Of a stretch of 64,000 nucleotides of DNA, positions 44,058 through 51,752 are shown one piece after another. Position numbers and translations under genes: made by a program. The stretch is taken from assembly GCF_003665435.1 (NCBI RefSeq), contig NZ_CP023408.1:310001-374000 (forward strand), written 5' to 3'. The notes beneath the pieces were generated by a model. It was not told the DNA's origin and searched no databases. It saw only the letters and a program-made list of their open reading frames with translations. The first letter of the stretch is position 1. Each line of letters begins with the position of its first letter. Source of the DNA: Streptomyces fungicidicus (GTDB lineage: Bacteria; Actinomycetota; Actinomycetes; Streptomycetales; Streptomycetaceae).

Positions 44058-44990
44058 ATGGGGGTGTTCGTCCTGCTGCCACTGGTGCTGCCGCTGACGG
44101 CGTGGCCGATCGCGCGCCTGGCCGAGCAGCATCTGCACCCGCGCACGGCGACCCGGCTGCTGACCGGGGTGGCCGCGGTGATGGCGGTGTGCAGCACGGT
44201 GTGCCTGGTGCTGCTGATGGTGGTCGGCACCGCCCAGCTGCCCGGTAACCCGCTGCCCGACGGCTGGTCGGACCCCGAGGTGCGCGCGGCCGTGCCCTAC
44301 GACGAGGTGGCCGGGAAGGCGGCGATCCCCGCCCTGTGCGCGGTGCTGACGGCCTGCGGCCGGACGCTGTGGCGGCACGGCCGGGTGCGCCGCCGCGCCC
44401 ACCGGGCGCTTGCCGGGCTGCGGGAGACGGAGGCGGTCGTCCTGCCGGACGACGTGCCCTACGCCTACGCGCTGCCGGGCGGCCGGCGGGACCGGGTGGT
44501 GGTGACCACGGCCCTGCTGGAGTGTCTGGAACCGGCCGAGCGCCGGGCGCTGTTCGCCCACGAGCGGGCGCACCTCGCCGCCCGCCACCACCGCTTCCTG
44601 CTCGCCGTCCAGCTGGCCGCGCGGGCCAACCCCTTCCTGCGGCCGCTGCGTACGGCGGTGGCGTACACGGCGGAACGCTGGGCGGACGAGGAGGCGGCGC
44701 GGACGGTCGGCAGCCGCCGTGCCGTGGCGCGGGCGATCGGCAAGGCGGCCCTGGTGTCGCGCGGCACCCCGGTGGCCACCCTGGCGGGCCTCGCGGCGGC
44801 GGGCCCGGTGCCGCGCCGGGTCGCGGCCCTGCTCGGGCCCGCTCCGGCGGCCCGCCGGCTGCCGTCGCTGTTCACCGTCGTGGGCCTGGCGGTGTGGGGC
44901 GCCGCGGCCGGGACCGCGGTCTCCGCGATGTCGTCGGCGAACTCCGCCGTGACGATGGTCCTCATCCTGTACGCGGCGACGCCCCTGTGA
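44058..44990 (+). CDS. M56-family (BlaR1-like) membrane metalloprotease
   Basis: 310 aa. Membrane helices near 2-20, 33-60, 85-105 and 275-308; zinc protease motif HERAH in LFAHERAHLAARHHRFLLAV with downstream YTAERWADEEAARTVG supplying the third ligand. The short M56 type lacks the extracellular penicillin-sensor domain of true BlaR1, so the inducing signal is unknown. It forms an operon with blaI and probably cleaves it. The AGR repeat-rich middle (TLAGLAAAGPVPRRVAALLG) is usual for actinobacterial members. Confidence 0.9.
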   Translation: MGVFVLLPLVLPLTAWPIARLAEQHLHPRTATRLLTGVAAVMAVCSTVCLVLLMVVGTAQLPGNPLPDGWSDPEVRAAVPYDEVAGKAAIPALCAVLTACGRTLWRHGRVRRRAHRALAGLRETEAVVLPDDVPYAYALPGGRRDRVVVTTALLECLEPAERRALFAHERAHLAARHHRFLLAVQLAARANPFLRPLRTAVAYTAERWADEEAARTVGSRRAVARAIGKAALVSRGTPVATLAGLAAAGPVPRRVAALLGPAPAARRLPSLFTVVGLAVWGAAAGTAVSAMSSANSAVTMVLILYAATPL

Positions 44991-45013
44991 CCCCGCGGCC
45001 GGCCGCCGCGGGG
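44991..45013. terminator. Hairpin between convergent M56 and TerB genes
   Basis: CCCCGCGGC (44991-44999) and GCCGCGGGG (45005-45013), a perfect 9-bp stem with a 5-base loop directly after the M56 stop codon. Confidence 0.65.
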
Positions 45014-45023
45014 TCCGGGCCGG

Positions 45024-45479
45024 TCAGAGGTCGAACTCGTGCGGCGGCAGGTCGAGGGCGTAGCACGCCTCGCGGACCACGGCCTGCTCGTCCTTGTCGA
45101 AGTCGCCGTCGGCGCCGCCGATGACGATGCCGATCTGGATCACGGCCCGCGCCTCGGCGGGCTTCTTCTTCGCCTTGGCGATCTCCTGCATGACGCTCAC
45201 CTTGCCGAGGGCGAAGTCGGCCGTCAGCCTGCCGACGTTCTCCTCGAAGCGGCGGCGCAGGTCGTCGGCGGGGAAGTTCTGCAGCACCTCGTTGCCCGCG
45301 ATGAGCTGGGCCACACGCTGCCGCTCGGCCGGGTCGACCGTGCCGTCGGCGGCCGCCACCAGGGCGCACATCGCCATGCTCGCGTCGCGGAAGGCGCCGC
45401 TCTTCAGGTCGTTCTTCCTGGCGGTCAGCTGGGTCTGCATCTGGGATGCGGACTCCTTGAGGCGGTCCCACAGGGCCAT
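45024..45479 (-). CDS. TerB-family tellurite-resistance-like protein
   Basis: 151 aa, helical, cytoplasmic. The paired acidic loops typical of TerB, ALVAAADGTVDPAERQRVAQ and IGIVIGGADGDFDKDEQAVV, are present and are thought to bind metal. TerB proteins are linked to tellurite, phage and envelope stress. ATG 45479. A long perfect BlaI-type inverted repeat lies 57-81 bp upstream, so it probably belongs to the blaI regulon. Confidence 0.9.
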   Translation of the reverse strand: MALWDRLKESASQMQTQLTARKNDLKSGAFRDASMAMCALVAAADGTVDPAERQRVAQLIAGNEVLQNFPADDLRRRFEENVGRLTADFALGKVSVMQEIAKAKKKPAEARAVIQIGIVIGGADGDFDKDEQAVVREACYALDLPPHEFDL

Positions 45480-45535
45480 GAGTACTCCGTCGGTGTCGGG
45501 AGGGGGCGTCCGGACCCGGGTGCTCCGGACGCCGG

Positions 45536-45560
45536 AACTTCTACAGTAAGTGTAGAAGTT
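45536..45560. promoter_or_regulatory. BlaI/MecI-type operator before terB-like gene
   Basis: Arms AACTTCTACA (45536-45545) and TGTAGAAGTT (45551-45560), perfect 10-bp inverted repeat with 5-bp spacer GTAAG. It overlaps the stop codon of the spo0M-like gene; its minus-strand right arm contains TAGAAGT, usable as a -10. Confidence 0.7.
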
Positions 45561-46530
45561 ACTCCTCTTCCTCCTCGCCCTCGAAGAAGTCCCCGATCTC
45601 GTCGACGACCTCCGCCGCGACCATGCCGCCGACCACGCCGACCGCCAGCCCGGCGGCGCCCGCGGCGACGGCCGTGCCGATGCCGGGGCCGGAGCCGTGG
45701 TGACCGCCGTGGTGGTCGTGGTGGTCGTGGTCTCCGTAGGGGGCGCCGTGGCCGCCGTGCGCCGCCCGGTGCTCGACCAGGGCGCGCATCCACCCGTCGA
45801 CCTCGGCGGTCCAGTCGCGGGAGTCGTGGTGGCCGACCGTGAACCGGGTCAGCGCGTCGTGTCCGCCGGAGAAGAGCCCGCCGCGCTTGTCGGCCTCGAG
45901 GACCACCTCCATGCCGCCGGGACCGGCCAGGAAGGTCACCTCGACCTCGTTCACCCGGTCGGCGTACTGCGGCGACGGGGTGATCTCGATCTCCTGGTAG
46001 AAGGGCAGCTGCTGCCCCGTGCCGCCGATGCGCCCGTACTCCAGGTCCGCCGACCGGAAGCCGAAGCCGAGCGCGCCGAACGCCTCGAGGACGGCCTCCT
46101 GGGCGGGCAGCGGCCCGACGGTCAGCGGGTCCAGGTCCCCCTTGTCCTTCGCCCCGGCCACCGACAGCTCGGTGCGCACGCCGAGCACGATGCCGAGCGG
46201 CTGTCCGTACAGCTCGGTGACCGGGGTCTCCCAGGGCAGCGTCACGCTGAACGGGACGGCGTGCTCCGCGCCCTCGTCGAGGCGGAAGCCGCCGCCGACC
46301 GTGAACCGCTCGAAGGCGACGGTGCCCTCCTGCTCGCCCTCCTCGTGCTCGGCCTCGACCCGCGCCACCAGCTCCAGCGTGATGTGCTCGATGTCGAAGC
46401 CGGCCTGGCCGCCCTTGAGGAAGACCCGGCCGGTGAGCGCGCCACCGGGCAGTACGGGGCCGGGGTCGAGCACCGTGTCGACGGTGGGTCCGCCCACGCC
46501 GAGCGAGCCGAGCAGTCGTTTGAACACCAT
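45559..46530 (-). CDS. spo0M: Spo0M-like (SpoOM, arrestin-fold) sporulation-control protein
   Basis: 323 aa. N-terminal two-thirds is the Spo0M/arrestin-like domain: VDTVLDPGPVLPGGALTGRV, GGQAGFDIEHITLELVARVE, VPFSVTLPWETPVTELYGQP. The C-terminus is unusual: a His/Gly-rich stretch (GDHDHHDHHGGHHGSG, near residues 255-275), then a glycine-zipper hydrophobic segment (GTAVAAGAAGLAVGVVGGMV) and an acidic end. ATG 46530 (AAGGAG 12 bases upstream) is preferred to GTG 46542. A BlaI-type repeat lies 73-92 bp upstream. The terB-like gene follows. Confidence 0.88.
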   Translation of the reverse strand: MVFKRLLGSLGVGGPTVDTVLDPGPVLPGGALTGRVFLKGGQAGFDIEHITLELVARVEAEHEEGEQEGTVAFERFTVGGGFRLDEGAEHAVPFSVTLPWETPVTELYGQPLGIVLGVRTELSVAGAKDKGDLDPLTVGPLPAQEAVLEAFGALGFGFRSADLEYGRIGGTGQQLPFYQEIEITPSPQYADRVNEVEVTFLAGPGGMEVVLEADKRGGLFSGGHDALTRFTVGHHDSRDWTAEVDGWMRALVEHRAAHGGHGAPYGDHDHHDHHGGHHGSGPGIGTAVAAGAAGLAVGVVGGMVAAEVVDEIGDFFEGEEEEE

Positions 46531-46602
46531 GGCGGCGTCCACTCCTTCACGTGCGTGTGATCCGGAAAAAGAGTGCCGCCCGCGGGGCGGCGCACGGTAT
46601 AA

Positions 46603-46622
46603 CTTCTACAAACGAGTAGAAG
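46603..46622. promoter_or_regulatory. BlaI/MecI-type operator before spo0M-like gene
   Basis: CTTCTAC (46603-46609) and GTAGAAG (46616-46622) with a 6-bp spacer. The arms are the same as in the site before the terB-like gene, and the minus-strand right side reads GTAGAAGTTATA, a likely -10 region. Confidence 0.65.
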
Positions 46623-46743
46623 CATAGAGTGAACCGGCCTGGGAAAGACTTTGCGTCTCCTTTACAGTTGATGCGGAGCCGGGACATCCTGTGCCTCCAC
46701 ACACTTTTCCCCCACGCGTCCGAGAAGGAGCGACGGTCTCCCG

Positions 46744-46827
46744 ATGGGTGATCCTCCCAGTAGCAGCCGTGCCACCTCCCGCCGTCCGTGTCATGCGGCC
46801 ATCGAGGGAGCGGGGGTGGCACGGTGA
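46744..46827 (+). CDS. Putative leader peptide of the first CNNM gene pair
   Basis: 27-codon frame beginning MGDPPSSSRATSRR, with AAGGAG 13 bases before its ATG. Its TGA (46825-46827) overlaps the GTG start of the CNNM gene as GTGA, so ribosomes finishing it can reinitiate. The early Asp-Pro-Pro resembles nascent-chain-destabilising or proline-stalling leaders such as Salmonella MgtL, which sense Mg2+. The second CNNM pair has the same arrangement. Unproven; too short for statistical support by itself. Confidence 0.5.
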   Translation: MGDPPSSSRATSRRPCHAAIEGAGVAR

Positions 46828-48161
46828 CCGAGATCCTGCTGCTCCTGCTCGCCGTGCTGCTGACCCTGGCCTGCGCGGTGTTCGTCGCGGCCGAGTTCTC
46901 GCTCACCACCGTCGAGCGCGGTGACCTGGAACGCGCCGCGGAGGCCGGCGAACGCGGCGCCGAGGGCGCCCTCAAGGCCGTCCGCCATCTGACGCTCCAG
47001 CTGTCCGGCGCCCAGCTCGGCATCACCGTCACCTCCCTGGTGATCGGCATGCTGGCGGAACCGTCCTTCGCGGCGCTGCTGCGCGGGCCGCTGCGGGCGG
47101 CCGGCCTGGGCGGCGCCGCGCCGGCGGTGGCCACCCTGCTGGGCGTGCTGCTGTCCACCGTGGTGCTGATGGTGGTCGGCGAACTGGTGCCCAAGAACTG
47201 GGCGATCTCCCGGCCGGCGGCGGTCGCCAAGGTGGTCGCGGGCCCGCAGCGCGCGTTCACCACCGCGTTCGGCCCGTTCATCGGGCACCTGAACAGCACC
47301 GCGAACCGCTTCGTGCGCCGCGTCGGCCTCGAGCCCGCCGAGGAGCTGGCCTCCGCGCGCACCCCCGAGGAGCTGGGCGCACTCGCCCGTCACTCGGCCG
47401 CCGAGGGCGCCCTGGAGGCGGACTCCGCCGAACTCTTCGTCCGCACCCTGCACCTGAGCGAGCTGACCGCCGAGAACGTGATGACCCCCAGGGTCGACGT
47501 CAGGGCCCTGGAGGCGCACGCCACCGCCGCCGACGCGGCCGCGCTCAGCCACGCCACCGGTCTGTCCCGCTTCCCGGTCTACCGGGACAGCCTCGACGAG
47601 GTGGTCGGCACCGTGCACATCCGCGACGTGCTCGCCCTGGAGCCGGGGGAGCGGTCCGGCACGCCCGTCACCGACCTCACGGCCCCGCCCCTGCTGGTCC
47701 CCGACAGCCTCCCCGCCGACCGGCTGCTGGAACGGATGCGCGCGCACCGCACCATGGCCGTGATCATCGACGAGTACGGCGGCACGGCGGGCGTGGCCAC
47801 CGTGGAGGACATCGTCGAGGAGGTCGTCGGAGAGGTCCGCGACGAGCACGACCCCCTGGAGCCGCCCGACCTGCTGTCCGCCCCGGCCACGCCGGACGGG
47901 CGCGCGGTGTGGCAGGCCGGCGGCGGACTCCGCCTCGACCGGCTCACCGACGTGGGCCTCACCGCCCCGGAGGGCCCGTACGAGACCGTGGCCGGCCTGA
48001 TCGCCACCCGTCTGGCCCGCATCCCCGTCCCGGGGGACACGGTCGACCTCGACGGCTGGCGGCTCGACGTGCTGGAGGTCGAGCACCACCGCGCCGACCG
48101 CGTACGCGTCACCGCCCCGGCCCCGGCGCGGCTCGTCCCGGTCGCGGAGGGAGCCCGATGA
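46824..48161 (+). CDS. CNNM/CorC-HlyC family transporter-like protein (pair 1, long type)
   Basis: 445 aa. N-terminal CNNM membrane domain with about four helices (LLLLLAVLLTLACAVFVAAE, SLVIGMLAEPSFAALLRGPL, TVVLMVVGELVPKNWAISRP; the GELVPKNWA motif is diagnostic), then a CBS pair (TAENVMTPRVDVRALEAHAT, VVGTVHIRDVLALEP, DEYGGTAGVATVEDIVEEVV) and a C-terminal CorC_HlyC domain (YETVAGLIATRLARIPVPGD). The family handles Mg2+/Co2+ efflux, with ATP-Mg sensed by CBS. GTG 46824; the short frame at 46744 ends on it. Coupled by ATGA to the next gene. Confidence 0.92.
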   Translation: MTEILLLLLAVLLTLACAVFVAAEFSLTTVERGDLERAAEAGERGAEGALKAVRHLTLQLSGAQLGITVTSLVIGMLAEPSFAALLRGPLRAAGLGGAAPAVATLLGVLLSTVVLMVVGELVPKNWAISRPAAVAKVVAGPQRAFTTAFGPFIGHLNSTANRFVRRVGLEPAEELASARTPEELGALARHSAAEGALEADSAELFVRTLHLSELTAENVMTPRVDVRALEAHATAADAAALSHATGLSRFPVYRDSLDEVVGTVHIRDVLALEPGERSGTPVTDLTAPPLLVPDSLPADRLLERMRAHRTMAVIIDEYGGTAGVATVEDIVEEVVGEVRDEHDPLEPPDLLSAPATPDGRAVWQAGGGLRLDRLTDVGLTAPEGPYETVAGLIATRLARIPVPGDTVDLDGWRLDVLEVEHHRADRVRVTAPAPARLVPVAEGAR

Positions 48162-49183
48162 CCGCCCTGCAGCTCACCATCGGCGTCCTGACCCTGATCA
48201 CCAACGCGTTCTTCGTCGGCGCCGAGTTCGCGCTGATCTCGGTGCGCCGCAGCCAGATCGAGCCGCGCGCCCTGGCGGGCGAGAAGCGCGCCCGGATGAC
48301 GCTGTGGGCGCTGGAGCACCTCTCCGCGATGATGGCCACCGCGCAACTCGGCATCACCGCCTCCTCCCTGGTGCTCGGCGCGGTCGCCGAACCCGCCATC
48401 GCCCACCTGCTGGAGCCCGGCTTCGGGGCGGTGGGACTCCCGGCCGGCCTGGTGCACCCGATCGCGTTCGTCATCGCGCTCGCCCTCGCCACCTATCTGC
48501 ACATGCTGATCGGCGAGATGGTGCCCAAGAACATCGCGCTCGCCGCGCCCGTGCCCAGCGCCCTGCTGCTGGGCCCGCCGCTGGTGGCGCTGACCCGGGC
48601 GCTGCGCCCGTTCGTCTTCGGCGTCAACGCCTTCGCCAACGTCCTGCTGCGGCTGCTGCGGGTCGAGCCGAAGGACGAGGTCGGCTCCGTCTTCACCGAC
48701 GACCAGCTCGCCCGCATGGTCGTCGACTCCAGCGCGGCCGGGCTGCTCGGCCCCGCGGACGGGGAGCGGCTGCGCGACGCGCTGGAACTGGGCACCCGGC
48801 CGGTCGGCGAGATCCTCGTCCCCGTGCCGCGGATGCGCACCGTGGAACACACGATCACCCCGGCCCGGCTGGAACGGCTGGCCGCGGAGGCGGGCTTCTC
48901 CCGCTTCCCGGTCACCGGCCCCGACGGCGCCGTCCTGGGCTACCTGCACATCAAGGACACCCTCGGCGCCGCCGACCGCGACCGGCCCTTCCCGCGCACC
49001 GCCCTGCACAAGGTCACCCGGGTGCGCATCGACACCCCCCTCGACGACACCCTCACCGCGCTGCGCGCCGAGGGCAGCCACCTCGCCGCCGTAGTCGGCC
49101 TGAGCGGCACCGTCCTCGGCTTCGTGACCATGGAGGACGTACTGTCCGAGCTGGTCGGCCCGGCGGCCCCGGTCACCACCTGA
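48158..49183 (+). CDS. CNNM family protein (pair 1, short type)
   Basis: 341 aa. CNNM domain (LITNAFFVGAEFALISVRRS, TAQLGITASSLVLGAVAEPA, LHMLIGEMVPKNIALAAPVP) and a CBS pair (VGEILVPVPRMRTVEHTITP, GYLHIKDTLGAA, GFVTMEDVLSELV), but no CorC_HlyC domain. ATG 48158 overlaps the previous stop as ATGA, so both are made in step and may form a heteromer. Confidence 0.92.
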   Translation: MTALQLTIGVLTLITNAFFVGAEFALISVRRSQIEPRALAGEKRARMTLWALEHLSAMMATAQLGITASSLVLGAVAEPAIAHLLEPGFGAVGLPAGLVHPIAFVIALALATYLHMLIGEMVPKNIALAAPVPSALLLGPPLVALTRALRPFVFGVNAFANVLLRLLRVEPKDEVGSVFTDDQLARMVVDSSAAGLLGPADGERLRDALELGTRPVGEILVPVPRMRTVEHTITPARLERLAAEAGFSRFPVTGPDGAVLGYLHIKDTLGAADRDRPFPRTALHKVTRVRIDTPLDDTLTALRAEGSHLAAVVGLSGTVLGFVTMEDVLSELVGPAAPVTT

Positions 49184-49262
49184 CCCCCGTCCGCCGGCGC
49201 CGGGAACACGATTCCCGCCGGATTCGTTGTCGCGACGTACCACCCGCAGAAGGAGCCACCAC

Positions 49263-49376
49263 TTGTCCGCCAGACCGACGGACCCCTCAGGGGACAGCCC
49301 CCGACCATCCCGCCACGCAGTCCCCGGGCGCGGCACACGGCGGGACGACGCCCCCTCGCGATCGGGGCGCCGATGA
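49263..49376 (+). CDS. Putative leader peptide of the second CNNM gene pair
   Basis: 37-codon frame from TTG 49263, with AAGGAG seven bases upstream, beginning (M)SARPTDPSGDSPRPSRHAV; Pro, Asp and Arg dominate. Its TGA (49374-49376) overlaps the ATG of the next CNNM gene as ATGA. Same layout as the leader at 46744, with an AGAAGGAGC ribosome-site context in both. Interpreted as a translated leader controlling reinitiation (inference). Confidence 0.5.
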   Translation: MSARPTDPSGDSPRPSRHAVPGRGTRRDDAPSRSGRR

Positions 49377-50710
49377 GCACCGCGAACGCCCTCCTGGGAC
49401 TGCTGGCCGTGTTCGTGCTGACGGCCGGCACCGGATACTTCGTCGCCCAGGAGTTCGCCTACGTCTCCGCCGACCGCCTGGCCCTGGCCCGTGCCGCCGA
49501 GTGCGGTGACCGGAAGGCCGCCCGCGCCCTGAAGGTGCTGGAACGGCTGTCGTTCATGCTGTCGGGCGCCCAGCTCGGCATCACCGTGACCGGACTGGTC
49601 GTCGGTTTCATCGCCGAGCCGTCGGTGTCCGCGCTGCTGCGGCCCGCGCTGTCCGGCCTGGGCATCCCCGACGCGGCCGTGAGCGGCATCGCCGTCGTGC
49701 TGGCCTTCGTGCTGGCCACGGTCGTGCAGATGGTGCTGGGCGAGCTGGCCCCCAAGAACCTCGCCATCGCCGTGCCCGAGCGGCTCGCCAAGGCGCTGGC
49801 CGGCTCCACCCTGGCGTATCTGAAGGTCGTCGGCCCCCTCGTGCACGTCTTCGACGCGGCGGCGAACAGGCTGCTGCGCCGGGCCGGCATCGAACCGGTG
49901 GAGGAGCTGCACCACGGCGCCACCCTCGAGGAGCTGGGCCATCTGATCGGCGAGTCCCACGAGCAGGGCGCGCTGCCCAAGGACACCGCGGCGCTGCTCG
50001 ACCACGCCCTGGAGTTCTCCGAGCGGACCCTGGACGAGGTGATGGTGCCCCGCGTGGACGCCGTCTTCGTCCGCAAGGACGCCACCGCCGCCGAAGCGGT
50101 CGAGCTGATCGCCGGGCACGGCCACTCCAACTACCCGGTGCTCGGCGACCACCCCGACGACGTCGACGGCGTCGTCGGCGTGGCCGAGCTGATGCGCCTG
50201 CCCGCGGACCGGCTGACCGGCACCACGGCCGGCGAGGTCGCCCGGCGGCCGCTGTTCCTCCCCGACACCCTCCCGCTGCCCGACGCCGTCACCCGGATGA
50301 GGGAGCGGGACGACGAGTTCGCCGTCGTCCTGGACGAGCACGGCGGCGTGGCCGGCATCGTCACCTACGAGGACATCGCCGAGGAACTCGTCGGCGACAT
50401 CGCGGACGAGACCGACACCGTCACCGCGGTCGCCGTCGCGCACGGCGACGGCTGGCTGGTGGACGCCGGCCGCCGCCTGGACGAGGTGGCCGAGGCCACC
50501 GGCGTCGAGCTCCCCGAGGAGGAGGACTACGACACCGTGGCCGGCCTGATCGTCGACCGGCTCGGCCGCTTCCCGGCCATCGGGGACCGGCTCACGGTCG
50601 GACTGCCCGACGGCGCGGCCGCGGTGATCGACGTACGCACCCTCGACCGGCACGTGCCCGAGCGCGTGCGGATCGAGCGACGGAACATCACGGCGGAGGA
50701 GCAGGCATGA
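49373..50710 (+). CDS. CNNM/CorC-HlyC family transporter-like protein (pair 2, long type)
   Basis: 445 aa, the same length as the pair-1 long protein. CNNM helices (LLGLLAVFVLTAGTGYFVAQ, SGAQLGITVTGLVVGFIAEP, VVQMVLGELAPKNLAIAVPE), CBS pair (LDEVMVPRVDAVFVRKDATA, DGVVGVAELMRLP, DEHGGVAGIVTYEDIAEELV) and a CorC_HlyC tail (EEEDYDTVAGLIVDRLGRFP). ATG 49373. Likely a duplicate of 46824-48161, separated from pair 1 by 189 bp that contain the leader. Confidence 0.93.
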   Translation: MSTANALLGLLAVFVLTAGTGYFVAQEFAYVSADRLALARAAECGDRKAARALKVLERLSFMLSGAQLGITVTGLVVGFIAEPSVSALLRPALSGLGIPDAAVSGIAVVLAFVLATVVQMVLGELAPKNLAIAVPERLAKALAGSTLAYLKVVGPLVHVFDAAANRLLRRAGIEPVEELHHGATLEELGHLIGESHEQGALPKDTAALLDHALEFSERTLDEVMVPRVDAVFVRKDATAAEAVELIAGHGHSNYPVLGDHPDDVDGVVGVAELMRLPADRLTGTTAGEVARRPLFLPDTLPLPDAVTRMRERDDEFAVVLDEHGGVAGIVTYEDIAEELVGDIADETDTVTAVAVAHGDGWLVDAGRRLDEVAEATGVELPEEEDYDTVAGLIVDRLGRFPAIGDRLTVGLPDGAAAVIDVRTLDRHVPERVRIERRNITAEEQA

Positions 50711-51726
50711 GTTTCCCGATGGCGCTCTTCGTCACCGTGCTGCTGCTGATCGGCAGCGGATTCTTCGTGGCCGCCGAGTTCGCGCTGGTCGCCGCCAAGC
50801 GGCACCGCATGGAGAAGGCCGCTGCCGACGGCCGCCGCGGCGCCAGGGCGGCCCTCGCCGGAATGCGCGAGCTGTCCCTGATGCTGGCCGGCGCCCAGCT
50901 CGGCATCACCGTGTGCACCCTGGGCCTGGGCTCGGTGTCCAAGCCCGCGATCTCGCACGAACTCGACCCGCTGCTGCACGACCTGGGCCTGCCCAGCGCG
51001 GTCAGCTACGGCGTCGCCTTCGCCGTCGCCATGATCGTGGTGGTGTTCCTGCACATGGTGGTCGGCGAGATGGCCCCCAAGTCGTGGGCCATCGCCCACC
51101 CGGAGCGGTCCGCGATGCTGCTGTCGCCGCCCTTCCGCGCCGTGGTCAAGGTCGTACGGCCGCTGATCCGGCTGCTCAACGCGGTGAGCAACGCCCTGGT
51201 ACGGCTGTGCCGGGTCACCCCGCGCGACGAGCTGGCCCCCGTCCACGACCGGGAGCAGCTCACCCATCTGGTCGCGGAGTCCGAGCGGCTCGGACTGATC
51301 AGTGAGACGGACTCCGAGCTGCTGACGCGTTCGCTGACCGAACCGGAGACCCCGGTGCGGGAGCTGCGGGTGCCGGCCGCCGGGATCGTCTGGGTGGAGG
51401 GCGGCGCGGACGTCGACGAGATCCTGCGCGTCGCCGCGGCCCGCGGCCGCACCCGGCTCCTGGTCCGCGAGCACGACACGGTCCTCGGCTCGGTGCACGC
51501 CCGTGACGCCCTGGTGGCCCGCGCACGGGGACGGGCGGCCGGCGCCCGCGCCCTGGCCCGTCCGGTGCCCGAGCTGACGGACGACGCCACGGTCGGCGAC
51601 GCGATCGACCTGATGCGCCGCCGACGGGCCTCGCTCGCCGTGGTCCGCGACGGATCCGGCAGGCTCACCGGCATGGTGAGCCTGGACGATCTGCTGGCCC
51701 GTTTCCTGCAGCCGCAGGCGGTGTGA
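50707..51726 (+). CDS. CNNM family protein (pair 2, short type)
   Basis: 339 aa. CNNM domain (LLIGSGFFVAAEFALVAAKR, AGAQLGITVCTLGLGSVSKP, LHMVVGEMAPKSWAIAHPER), then a CBS pair that is less regular (VRELRVPAAGIVWVEGGADV, GSVHARDALVAR, GMVSLDDLLARFL). No CorC_HlyC domain. ATG 50707 overlaps the preceding stop as ATGA. Repeats the long/short order of pair 1. Confidence 0.92.
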   Translation: MSFPMALFVTVLLLIGSGFFVAAEFALVAAKRHRMEKAAADGRRGARAALAGMRELSLMLAGAQLGITVCTLGLGSVSKPAISHELDPLLHDLGLPSAVSYGVAFAVAMIVVVFLHMVVGEMAPKSWAIAHPERSAMLLSPPFRAVVKVVRPLIRLLNAVSNALVRLCRVTPRDELAPVHDREQLTHLVAESERLGLISETDSELLTRSLTEPETPVRELRVPAAGIVWVEGGADVDEILRVAAARGRTRLLVREHDTVLGSVHARDALVARARGRAAGARALARPVPELTDDATVGDAIDLMRRRRASLAVVRDGSGRLTGMVSLDDLLARFLQPQAV

Positions 51727-51752
51727 CGGCGGCCCCCTGACGGCGCCGCGGC

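Noticed and set aside
46631..46823. Possible Mg2+ riboswitch (M-box) upstream of the first CNNM gene
   Set aside because: I could not match the conserved M-box core or a terminator; the short coupled frame explains the region more simply. A covariance-model search would decide.
47579..50653. 1024-codon minus-strand frame opposite the CNNM genes
   Set aside because: Antisense to four conserved CNNM proteins.
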